A DNA stretch of 5,381 bases from CAZXBB01 sp964638815 (GTDB lineage: Bacteria; Planctomycetota; Phycisphaerae; Phycisphaerales; SM1A02). The notes under the pieces were generated by a model, which made no database searches, had not been told where the DNA came from, and was given only the letters and a program-made list of their open reading frames with translations. Of the stretch, positions 1 to 5,281 are shown in pieces; positions within the stretch are counted from its first letter, which is position 1, and every line of letters begins with the position of its first letter. The DNA lies in contig CAZXBB010000027.1 in NCBI GenBank assembly GCA_964638815.1, forward strand, positions 1-5,381, in the 5' to 3' direction. Made by a program: the position numbers and the translations under genes.

Positions 1-24
1 GCCGAGCCAAGGACCGGGGCACAC
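1..24 (-). repeat. REP-like palindromic repeat, form B, cut by window start
   Basis: These 24 bases are identical to the last 24 bases of the full copy at 5237-5273. The unit reads in minus orientation and begins outside the window. What is visible is the hairpin loop (gccgagc region), the right stem arm and the GTGTGCC head (as ggcacac). It lies head-to-head with the copy at 69-105, 44 nt away. Confidence 0.85.
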
Positions 25-45
25 GCGGCGCGCTCGTGTTCACAG

Positions 46-69
46 CTTCGTTGCGTGACACAGACGAAG
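46..69. repeat. Small inverted repeat between two REP-like copies
   Basis: CTTCGT (46-51) and ACGAAG (64-69) are perfect 6-bp inverted arms around a 12-nt loop. The right arm abuts the GTGTGCC head of the repeat at 69-105, and CAC/GTG could extend the stem across a small bulge. The spacer element gCGTGACAC (54-60 area) is also found in the spacer after the form B copy on the right side (5279-5286 area). No T-run follows, so it is not a canonical terminator. It could be chance. Confidence 0.35.
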
Positions 70-105
70 TGTGCCCCGGTCCTGTGCTCGGACAGGGCCG
101 GGTGG
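69..105 (+). repeat. REP-like palindromic repeat, form A
   Basis: A 37-bp unit with head GTGTGCC and an 11-bp stem: 75-85 pairs with 92-102 around the loop GCTCGG (86-91). One stem position is T80/G97, a G-U wobble if the plus strand is transcribed. The same unit recurs at 5161, 5237 (inverted) and 5353. It lies 51 bp beyond the stop codon of the minus-strand glycosyltransferase and could act as a 3' mRNA structure. The minus-strand RNA would carry a C/A mismatch in the stem and no U-tract follows, so factor-independent termination is not supported. Confidence 0.85.
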
Positions 106-142
106 GCCACCTATGGAACGACGGCTTCGGAGCGTCGTCGCA

Positions 143-163
143 TCACCGGTCACCGGTCACCGG
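143..163. repeat. Three-copy 7-bp tandem repeat over a stop codon
   Basis: Three exact copies of TCACCGG occur at 143-149, 150-156 and 157-163. Read on the minus strand this is (CCGGTGA)3, and the TGA of the first unit is the stop codon of the minus-strand glycosyltransferase. Each unit carries a TGA, but only the first is used in frame. Copy-number change would leave the protein end unchanged. Confidence 0.8.
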
Positions 164-1437
164 TCGTTCGGCTGCGCGAGCGACTCCACCGCCGGCGCTG
201 CGCTGCGCAGCACGCGGTCGTACTGCGCGGCCGACGCCTCGCAGGTGTAGCGCTCTTCCAGGAGCTGCCGCGCTTTCCGCCCCATCTCGCGGCAGCTCTC
301 CGGGTCGCGGATCATCTCGCGAATGCGGGTCGCCAGGCCCTCCGAGTCGCCGATCGCGAACCAGTAGCCGGCGCCGTTGTCCGCGATCTGGTGGTAGAGC
401 TCGGAATCCGGCTCGCTGATGGCGAGGATCGGGCGGCCGACGGCGAGGGACGAGTACAGCTTCGACGGGAAGCTGATGCCCTCGATGCCCCGGTCGATCG
501 TGACGAACGAAGCGTCGGCGGCCGCGAGCGAGTCGGGGAGACGCTCGAACGGCTGGTACGGCAGCAGCAGCGTGTTGTCGAGCTCCCGCTCCTCGATCTG
601 CCGGGCGAGCCAGGCCCGCTTGCCGCCGCCGCCGACGAAGACCAGCCGGAACTTCTCGCCCTTCAGCATCGCCGCCGCCCCCAGCATCGTCTCGAAGTCG
701 TAGTAGAGGCCCAGGTTGCCGCTGTACATCGCCGTGAAGGGCTCGAGCAGGTCATGCTCGCGGGCGAAGTTGCTCTCCGCCTTGTCCTTCACGATGAGCT
801 CGTCCGCCTTGGCCCAGTTGTGGATCGTGGCGACGCGGTCCGGGTCGATCCCGTAGGTATCGCACACGAGCTCGTTCGCCTTCTTGCAGAGCACGATCGT
901 GTGCCGCGCCCGCGAATACATGAAGCGGTTGAGCGCATGCCAGATCCGCTCGACGATCCCGCCCTTGCGCAGCCGGCCGATGACGACCATGAGCTGCGGG
1001 TAGGAGTCGTGCAGCAGGACGACGTACGGGTGACTGCGGATGATCGAGATGATGCCGCCGATCACGCCGAGATAGGGGGGATTCGTCGTGTAGAGGAAGA
1101 CCTCGCCGCGGTTCTTTCGGAAGAGCACCCGCAGCGCGAGCTGGACCAGGAACGTGAGCGAGTTGCACGTGCGCCCGAGAACGCTGTCCTTCGAGAACCG
1201 CGTCGTCCAGAGCCGCGTGACGCGGATGCCGTCCTCGATCGCGAACCGCGGGCACTCGCGCCACGTCTCCGGCGGTCCGTACGACGGCTGCGACGTGATG
1301 ACGCTCACCTCGCTCCCGTGGTTGACGAGGTACTCGGCCAGCTCCGAGAGGAGGTTCCCGGTCGAGGCGACGTCCGGAACGTAGTACTGGTTCAGGATGA
1401 CGACGCGCGATTCGGCGTCGTTTGATCGGTCGGTCAT
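157..1437 (-). CDS. WcaI-like GT-B glycosyltransferase (family 4 type)
   Basis: 426 aa, the usual size for a GT-B retaining glycosyltransferase. It probably transfers a sugar from a nucleotide-sugar donor to a lipid-linked glycan at the cytoplasmic face of the inner membrane. The N-terminal acceptor domain opens with a strand and the motif ILNQYYVPDVASTGNLL (residues 14-30), followed by VITSQPSYG (46-54), the signature of WcaI-type enzymes of colanic acid-like pathways. The C-terminal donor domain shows YSGNLGLYYDFETML (238-252), FVGGGG (267-272), the LLPYQPFERLPDSL stretch (291-304) and the acidic loop GIEGISFPSKLYSSLAVGRP (317-336), where the Glu is expected to contact the donor. I chose the ATG at 1437 because homology starts at residue 11 and longer in-frame starts run into the upstream carbamoyltransferase gene. 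A GTG two codons upstream is an alternative, and the RBS is weak (GGTG). The start lies 16 nt after the carbamoyltransferase stop, so the two are probably cotranscribed. Donor and acceptor cannot be told from sequence. Confidence 0.9.
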   Translation of the reverse strand: MTDRSNDAESRVVILNQYYVPDVASTGNLLSELAEYLVNHGSEVSVITSQPSYGPPETWRECPRFAIEDGIRVTRLWTTRFSKDSVLGRTCNSLTFLVQLALRVLFRKNRGEVFLYTTNPPYLGVIGGIISIIRSHPYVVLLHDSYPQLMVVIGRLRKGGIVERIWHALNRFMYSRARHTIVLCKKANELVCDTYGIDPDRVATIHNWAKADELIVKDKAESNFAREHDLLEPFTAMYSGNLGLYYDFETMLGAAAMLKGEKFRLVFVGGGGKRAWLARQIEERELDNTLLLPYQPFERLPDSLAAADASFVTIDRGIEGISFPSKLYSSLAVGRPILAISEPDSELYHQIADNGAGYWFAIGDSEGLATRIREMIRDPESCREMGRKARQLLEERYTCEASAAQYDRVLRSAAPAVESLAQPNDR

Positions 1438-1453
1438 CGTCACCAGAATACGT

Positions 1454-3193
1454 CTAAACCGTCTGGGGCACCCGCTCCTGCACCCGCGACCGTGACGGGG
1501 CCTCGGTCCGGCGCTGCACCAGGAACGGGCCCAGCACGAGCGCGTCGAGCGCGCTGTTGTCGAGCGTGTCGAGCGCGATCTCCGGCGTGCCCACGATCGG
1601 CGAGCCGTGGAGATTGAAGCTCGTGTTGAGGATCGCCCCGACGCCGGTCCGCGTCTTGAAGGCACGGATGATGTCGCGGTAACCCGGATTCATCTCGTTG
1701 ACGAGCTGCGGCCTGACGGTCAGGTCCATCGGGTGCAGGCCCGCGATGAGATCCTCTTCGGCCTGGGGCGTCGTGTGGAAGGCGTCGATCATCCAGTAGG
1801 GCCAGTCGGAGCAGTCCCGGATGTAGCGTGCGGCGTCCTCCTCGAGAATCGAGGCCGCGAAGGGCATCCAGAAATCGCGCTGCTTGATCGCGAAGTTGAG
1901 CTTGCGGATGACGCCGAGGTTCCGCGGGTCGGCCATGATCGTGCGGTTGCCGAGCGCCCGCGGGCCGACCTCCTCGCGACCGTCGAAACGGGCGACGATC
2001 CGGCCCTCGGCGAGCAGGGCCGCCACCTCGTCCGCCGGATCGTCCATCCGCTCGAAGGGGTGCCCCTTGCTCCGGATCGCGGCTTCCATCTCCTCCTCGG
2101 AGAAGTCCAGGCCGAGGTACATGTCACGGGGCAGGTCGAGCGCGGGGTCCACGCCCCTCTCCCGGCAGAGATCGAGGTAGCCGAGCAGGGCGCCGCCGAT
2201 CGGCACGCCGCCGTCGTCGCTGGCCGGGTAGGCGAAGAAGGCGTCCACCGGCCCTGTCTCGCGGATGAGCTGGTTCGCCTTGACGTTGAGGAACGCGCCA
2301 CCCGCGCCGCACACGTTGCGGACGCCGGTCGCCTCGACGGCGTTGGTCACCCACTTGAGCATGAGCTCCTCGAACACCTTCTGGCAGCCGGCGGAGAGAT
2401 TGTCGAAACGTTGTCCGGCGAGCTTCTTCAGGAAGAGGCTGCGGATGCCCTTCATGGTGCGCCCGGTCCTGTTCCGGAAGTGCAGCCCCTCGACGTCGAA
2501 CATCTCGCGGAGGATCGGCGCGCAGTACTCGGGCAGGCCGTAGGGCGCCATGCCCATGATCTTGTACTCGTGCTCCCACGGCTTCAGGCCGAGATGCGAC
2601 GTGATGGACGAATACATATGGTTCGCGAGGCTGTGGAACTTCGGCGTCTGCGCGACGACCCTGATGTCGTGACCGGAGCCGACGTTCACCGTCGCGCACA
2701 GCCCGTCGCCGGCGCCGTCGTGGGTCAGCACGAGCGCGTCGCCCTCCCACGGGCGGTGATGGTACGCGCACGCGGCGTGGCAGAGGTGGTGGTCGTAGTA
2801 CCGTACGGGCACGCGGCCCATGCCCGCCTCCTCGAGGAAGTCGAGGATGTACTTCCGCCGGCGCAGCTTCGGGAGGACCTTGCGCGCGAGCCGCGTCGCG
2901 GCCTCGGACCGCGCGAGGCCGGCGAGCGAGTTCCAGATCGTGTAGCGGAGGTCGTACCGGTTCGAGGCGGTGATCGGCGAGATGTTGCGGATGATGCCGC
3001 ACACAGCGACGAGGTCCACGTCGGCGGGGCCGATGTCCGTTCGCTCGAACAGTGCCTTGATGGACTCGCGGGGAACCCCGTTGACGTTCTTCTTGTTGAC
3101 GCGCCGCTCTTCCGAGCTATGCAGCACCAGCTTCCCGTCCCGGACGAGACAGGCGCCGGCGTCGTGGCCGTCGTGGATGCTGAGAACGATCAA
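1454..3193 (-). CDS. NodU/CmcH/TobZ-family carbamoyltransferase
   Basis: 579 aa, near the family norm of roughly 550-620. The family makes carbamoyl-adenylate from carbamoyl phosphate and ATP and moves the carbamoyl group to a hydroxyl, often of a sugar. The N-terminal Kae1-like domain has SIHDGHDAGACLVRDGKL (5-22), EERRVNKK (28-35), the metal-site motif DHHLCHAA (134-141, with H135 and H139 spaced as in TobZ), HDGAGDG (158-164) and KIMGMAPYG (211-219). SDDGGVPIGGAL (325-336) closes that domain. The C-terminal YrdC-like domain has GREEVGPRALGNRTIMADPR (405-424), PFAASILEEDA (444-454), RPQLVNEMNPGY (494-505) and ILNTSFNLHGSPIVGTP (521-537). All key motifs look intact. The TTG start is chosen because it puts IVLSIHDGHDAG at the very N-terminus as in the family and has GGAGGAGGG 7 nt upstream. 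An in-frame ATG at 3262 would add 23 unconserved residues. Neighbouring glycosyltransferases and an acetyltransferase suggest that it carbamoylates a polysaccharide sugar; this is inference. Confidence 0.93.
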   Translation of the reverse strand: MIVLSIHDGHDAGACLVRDGKLVLHSSEERRVNKKNVNGVPRESIKALFERTDIGPADVDLVAVCGIIRNISPITASNRYDLRYTIWNSLAGLARSEAATRLARKVLPKLRRRKYILDFLEEAGMGRVPVRYYDHHLCHAACAYHHRPWEGDALVLTHDGAGDGLCATVNVGSGHDIRVVAQTPKFHSLANHMYSSITSHLGLKPWEHEYKIMGMAPYGLPEYCAPILREMFDVEGLHFRNRTGRTMKGIRSLFLKKLAGQRFDNLSAGCQKVFEELMLKWVTNAVEATGVRNVCGAGGAFLNVKANQLIRETGPVDAFFAYPASDDGGVPIGGALLGYLDLCRERGVDPALDLPRDMYLGLDFSEEEMEAAIRSKGHPFERMDDPADEVAALLAEGRIVARFDGREEVGPRALGNRTIMADPRNLGVIRKLNFAIKQRDFWMPFAASILEEDAARYIRDCSDWPYWMIDAFHTTPQAEEDLIAGLHPMDLTVRPQLVNEMNPGYRDIIRAFKTRTGVGAILNTSFNLHGSPIVGTPEIALDTLDNSALDALVLGPFLVQRRTEAPSRSRVQERVPQTV

Positions 3194-3200
3194 AGCGGTG

Positions 3201-3209
3201 CCCTCCTCC
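3201..3209 (-). promoter_or_regulatory. Strong Shine-Dalgarno that decides a TTG start
   Basis: On the minus strand GGAGGAGGG lies 7 nt before TTG at 3193-3191. No ATG or GTG sits at that spacing, and family alignment also favours this TTG. A strong SD with a weak initiator codon is a consistent picture. A second purine-rich run (GGAGGAAAG, about 3226-3234) lies further up the leader without a start codon at suitable distance. Confidence 0.8.
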
Positions 3210-3257
3210 GATTCCGATAAGCCCGGCTTTCCTCCGCGTCCCCGTTGGGGGGAAGAG

Positions 3258-3263
3258 ATCATA
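3258..3263 (-). promoter_or_regulatory. Candidate -10 box for the carbamoyltransferase operon
   Basis: TATGAT on the minus strand matches the sigma70 -10 consensus at 5 of 6 positions and would place the transcript start near 3251, about 58 nt before the TTG start. No convincing -35 lies 16-18 bp upstream; TTGATC at 3293-3298 is too far (29 bp). If real, the alternative ATG at 3262 would be outside the transcript, supporting the TTG start. Confidence 0.25.
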
Positions 3264-3299
3264 TCGGCGGGCCGCGACGGCCGGGCCACTTCGATCAAC

Positions 3300-3329
3300 G
3301 TTCGCCCGGCCATCGAATCGGCCGGGAAC
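3300..3329. promoter_or_regulatory. Dyad between the divergent promoters, possible operator
   Basis: CCCGGCC (3305-3311) and GGCCGGG (3320-3326) are perfect 7-bp inverted arms around an 8-nt centre. GTT (3300-3302) and AAC (3327-3329) extend the symmetry with a two-base bulge. The dyad sits between the candidate minus-strand -10 (3258-3263) and plus-strand -35 (3353-3358), where a regulator could act on both operons. The left arm overlaps a CGTTCG hexamer (3299-3304) that recurs in the next dyad. Confidence 0.4.
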
Positions 3330-3340
3330 GACTCGACTCC

Positions 3341-3363
3341 CGTTCGGGCTATTTGACCGAACG
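3341..3363. promoter_or_regulatory. Perfect 7-bp dyad over the -35 box, possible operator
   Basis: CGTTCGG (3341-3347) and CCGAACG (3357-3363) are exact inverted arms around a 9-nt AT-richer centre, GCTATTTGA. The right arm overlaps the candidate -35 TTGACC (3353-3358), the classical place for a repressor or an activator of sigma70. The 23-bp span suits a helix-turn-helix dimer contacting two adjacent major grooves. It is not recognised as the site of any named regulator. Confidence 0.45.
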
Positions 3364-3381
3364 CCGGGACAGGTCGATAAG
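3353..3381 (+). promoter_or_regulatory. Sigma70-like promoter for the GT2-acetyltransferase operon
   Basis: TTGACC (3353-3358, 5 of 6 to the -35 consensus) is followed after exactly 17 bp by GATAAG (3376-3381, 4 of 6 to the -10 consensus). Initiation is expected near 3388, leaving a leader of about 124 nt that contains the C-rich repeat block before the ATG at 3512. It is the best promoter match in the divergent spacer. Confidence 0.45.
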
Positions 3382-3444
3382 TACGGAGCGCGAGCGACGC
3401 GGGGTCGGGGAAAGCGCTTCTGCCGGACCGCCATTCTGTCTCCG

Positions 3445-3517
3445 CCCATGCCCGTCCCGGCCGTCCCGGCCGTCCCGGCCCATGCCCGGACCGCCCGGCC
3501 CATGCCCGCCCATGCCC
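3445..3517. repeat. C-rich repeat block; minus strand has G-quadruplex potential
   Basis: Twelve CCC runs occur in 73 bp, separated by 1-6 nt, so the minus strand fits the G3N1-7 quadruplex rule many times over. Within it are three tandem copies of GTCCCGGCC (3454-3480) and four copies of CATGCCC (3447, 3481, 3501, 3511). The block overlaps the start codon of the GT2 gene (ATG at 3512) and covers the last third of its presumed leader. The plus strand could form an i-motif. The GT2 template strand is the G-rich one. Confidence 0.75.
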
Positions 3518-4375
3518 GACAGCAACATCGAGGTCGTGATTCCCACCTTCAACGAGGCGATCAACCTGCCCCACGCGCTGGCCAGCGTCGCGGAGTGGGC
3601 GGACGCCGTTCACGTGGTGGATTCGGAATCGACCGACGCGACGCGCGCGATCGCCGGGTCGTACGGGGCGAACACGGTGATCCGGCCCTGGCTCGGGTAC
3701 GCGCGGCAGAAGAACTGGGCCCTCGACCACCTCGACCTGAAGGCCGACTGGATCTTCATCCTCGACGCGGACGAGGCGATCCTCCCGCCGCTTCGGGACG
3801 AGATTCTCGCGATCGCGACGCGACCTCTCGATCAGACGCGCGAGGCCGGCTTCCACGTCAACCGCTACTTCATCTTCCTCGGCAGACGGATCCGTCACTG
3901 CGGCTACTACCCGAGCTGGAACCTCCGGTTCTTCAAGCGCGGTCGCGCCCGCTACGAGGAGCGCGAGGTGCACGAGCACATGATCGTGGACGGTCCGACG
4001 GGCTACCTGCGGGGCCACATGGAGCACTATGACCGGCGCGGCATCCACGAGTACATGGCGAAGCACAACACGTACTCGACGCTCGAGGCGAAGGAGATCG
4101 TGCGCGGGATGCGCGATGGGCACCGGGGCACGCTTGACGCGAAGCTCTTCGGCGATCCGCTCCAGCGACGACGCTGGATCAAGCACTACGTCTATCCGCG
4201 GCTGCCGATGAAGTGGCTCTTCCGTTTCCTCTTCATGTACGTGCTGCGGCTCGGCTTCCTCGACGGCGTCACCGGCTTCCGGTTCTGCCTCTTCCTCTCG
4301 GCGTACGAGCTGCTCATCTCGCTGAAGATCATCGAGCTGCGGCAGGCGGACGCGACGGAGCGCGCGGCATCATGA
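3512..4375 (+). CDS. Family 2 glycosyltransferase, WaaE/KdtX-like
   Basis: 287 aa from the chosen ATG. An inverting GT-A enzyme that likely adds a sugar to a growing surface glycan or LPS core at the cytoplasmic membrane face. Visible motifs are IEVVIPTFNEAINLPHAL (6-23), VVDSESTDAT (35-44), the metal/nucleotide DxD in FILDADEAI (82-90), RHCGYYPSWNLRFFKRG (128-144), EVHEHM (152-157) and the EHYDRRGIHEYMAKHNTYS block (171-189). The C-terminus is hydrophobic and basic (about 231-275) with GFLDGVTGFRF (248-258), typical of this subfamily and probably monotopically membrane-bound. The ATG at 3512 begins just before the first conserved strand. An in-frame ATG at 3482 would add a Pro-rich decapeptide, and ATGs at 3448 and 3502 are out of frame. 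No Shine-Dalgarno is visible before any of them. The stop overlaps the acetyltransferase start as ATGA. Sugar specificity is unknown. Confidence 0.9.
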   Translation: MPDSNIEVVIPTFNEAINLPHALASVAEWADAVHVVDSESTDATRAIAGSYGANTVIRPWLGYARQKNWALDHLDLKADWIFILDADEAILPPLRDEILAIATRPLDQTREAGFHVNRYFIFLGRRIRHCGYYPSWNLRFFKRGRARYEEREVHEHMIVDGPTGYLRGHMEHYDRRGIHEYMAKHNTYSTLEAKEIVRGMRDGHRGTLDAKLFGDPLQRRRWIKHYVYPRLPMKWLFRFLFMYVLRLGFLDGVTGFRFCLFLSAYELLISLKIIELRQADATERAAS

Positions 4376-4932
4376 GCGAGCGCCCCGAGCATCGTCACGT
4401 CAGCCCCTACACGACGCGAGAGAAGGTCGGCCGCCTGCTGTGGGCGATCGTCCAGGCGACGCTCTTCCGCCTGTCACCGCCGACGGCGTACCGCTGGCGT
4501 CGGTTCCTGCTCCGGCGGTTCGGCGCGACGCTCTCGTCGTCTGCGCTGGTCCGGCGCACCGTCCGCGTCGAGTGCCCGTGGAACCTCGCGATGGGAAGCA
4601 ACACCTGCCTCGGCGATTTCACCGTCGCGTACTGTCTCGGCCCGGTGCGGCTCGGCGACCGCGCGTCCGTGAGCCAGCGCGTGCACCTGTGCGCTGGGTC
4701 GCACGACTACACGAAGCCCGATCTGCCGCTGCTGCGTCCGCCGATCACAATCGGAGCGGATGCGTGGATCGCCGCGGACGCATTCGTCGGGCCGGACGTG
4801 ACCGTGGGCGAGGGAGCGTTGCTCGGCGCGCGCGGGTGCGCCTTCGGCGACCTCGAGCCGTGGACGATCTACGGGGGGAACCCCGCAAAGCCGATCGGGC
4901 CGCGGGCGTACGAGGGGCGCGGGACGGCCTGA
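4372..4932 (+). CDS. WcaF-like left-handed beta-helix O-acetyltransferase
   Basis: 186 aa, the normal size for WcaF-type acetyltransferases, which move acetyl from acetyl-CoA to a sugar hydroxyl of exopolysaccharide or capsule precursors. The N-terminal part (about 17-55) is basic and partly hydrophobic, as in the family. Hexapeptide coils follow from about residue 60: RVECPWNLAMGSNTCLGD (65-82), VRLGDRASVSQRVHLCAGSH (92-111), ITIGADAWIAADAFVGPDVT (125-144) and VGEGALLGARG (145-155). H111 in CAGSHDY is the expected catalytic base, the long loop after it (DYTKPDLPLLRPP) is the family's substrate/CoA loop, and YGGNPAKPIG (167-176) is the conserved C-terminal cap. The start overlaps the GT2 stop by four bases, implying translational coupling. 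GGAG at 4357-4360 is a somewhat distant RBS. With the carbamoyltransferase it gives the locus two decorating activities. Acceptor sugar unknown. Confidence 0.92.
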   Translation: MSERPEHRHVSPYTTREKVGRLLWAIVQATLFRLSPPTAYRWRRFLLRRFGATLSSSALVRRTVRVECPWNLAMGSNTCLGDFTVAYCLGPVRLGDRASVSQRVHLCAGSHDYTKPDLPLLRPPITIGADAWIAADAFVGPDVTVGEGALLGARGCAFGDLEPWTIYGGNPAKPIGPRAYEGRGTA

Positions 4933-5160
4933 CGTGTGCGTGCGGCGTGCACGACGTGCGTCCGCCGGTCGCGCACCGTGGCCATCCTGAGCTCGTCGAT
5001 CCGGGCGCCATCGAAGAGGCTGGAGTCGGGTTGGTCCGGCGAAATGGGGAACCGGGAACGGGGAGTCGGGAACCTCGGAACGGTCAATTGAACAACGGGG
5101 AACGGGGAACGGGAAACGCCAGACGCTTGCGGAGTGAACGGCCACCTCATCGCGGTGCCG
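4933..5160. other. Non-coding region after the acetyltransferase
   Basis: No gene is supported here. The first part holds a tight inverted repeat, GCACG-A-CGTGC (4949-4959), with no T-run after it, so it is a poor intrinsic terminator. On the minus strand 4974-5027 would encode a peptide including FDGARIDELRM, which resembles the end of a LamG/concanavalin-like lectin domain and could be a tiny gene remnant; the match is short and uncertain. The rest is the heptad repeat cluster described separately. Confidence 0.6.
5046..5114 (+). repeat. GGGGAAC-type heptad repeats with G-quadruplex motif
   Basis: Imperfect units of (G)GGGAAC recur: 5046-5070 is GGGG-aacc-GGG-aac-GGGG-agtc-GGG, fitting the four-tract quadruplex rule on the plus strand. 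5097-5113 has three further tracts, GGGG-aac-GGGG-aac-GGG. Between the two clusters is the AT-rich palindrome TCAATTGA (5084-5091), conspicuous in this GC-rich context. The block lies between the acetyltransferase stop and the right-hand REP-like array. Confidence 0.7.
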
Positions 5161-5197
5161 GTGTGCCCCGGTCCTGTGCTCTGACAGGGCCGGGTGG
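5161..5197 (+). repeat. REP-like palindromic repeat, form A with loop variant
   Basis: Identical to 69-105 except for one loop base (loop GCTCTG, 5178-5183, versus GCTCGG). The 11-bp stem, 5167-5177 with 5184-5194, is unchanged, including the T/G wobble. It is the first copy of the right-hand array, 228 bp after the acetyltransferase stop. GGAACGACG downstream (5220-5228) is also seen after the left copy (115-123), so flanking sequence is partly shared. Confidence 0.85.
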
Positions 5198-5236
5198 TGC
5201 ACGAATGCACGACGGGCACGGAACGACGCGCGGACC

Positions 5237-5273
5237 CCACCCGGCCCTTGCCGAGCCAAGGACCGGGGCACAC
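5237..5273 (-). repeat. REP-like palindromic repeat, form B, complete copy
   Basis: Inverted relative to 5161-5197 and separated from it by 39 nt. Read on the minus strand it has the same GTGTGCCCCGGT head and GCCGGGTGG tail, but the inner stem is CCTTG/CAAGG instead of CCTGT/ACAGG. The two innermost base pairs have changed on both sides so that pairing is kept. Stem 5240-5250 with 5257-5267, loop 5251-5256. The partial copy at 1-24 is the same form. Confidence 0.85.
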
Positions 5274-5281
5274 GTTGTCGT

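Noticed and set aside
1..105. CRISPR array or intrinsic terminator
   Set aside because: Copies alternate in orientation, spacers differ in length (39, 44, 79 nt) and one is itself a tandem repeat, unlike CRISPR. The hairpins are strong, but none is followed by a T-run, so intrinsic termination is not supported.
55..1425. Plus-strand open frame of 456 codons at the left end
   Set aside because: Antisense to the WcaI-like glycosyltransferase, low complexity (Arg/Ala/Val/Asp), and its first part translates the REP-like repeat.
1438..1665. 76-residue N-terminal extension of the minus-strand glycosyltransferase
   Set aside because: It overlaps the carbamoyltransferase coding end in another frame and is Arg/Ser-rich; the GT-B fold begins right after the ATG at 1437.
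1607..3220. Long plus-strand open frame of 537 codons opposite the carbamoyltransferase
   Set aside because: It is the antisense shadow of a GC-rich gene: Arg/Val/Glu-rich, without recognisable motifs, while the opposite strand shows every motif of the carbamoyltransferase family.
3194..4186. N-terminal extension of the carbamoyltransferase frame up to 4186
   Set aside because: It runs antisense through the GT2 gene and the promoter region; the family N-terminus and strong SD place the start at 3193.
157..4932. Novel defence, mobile or biosynthetic system formed by the four genes
   Set aside because: All four proteins fit known surface-polysaccharide enzyme families with intact motifs, and no nuclease, integrase, transposase, NRPS/PKS or toxin gene is visible.
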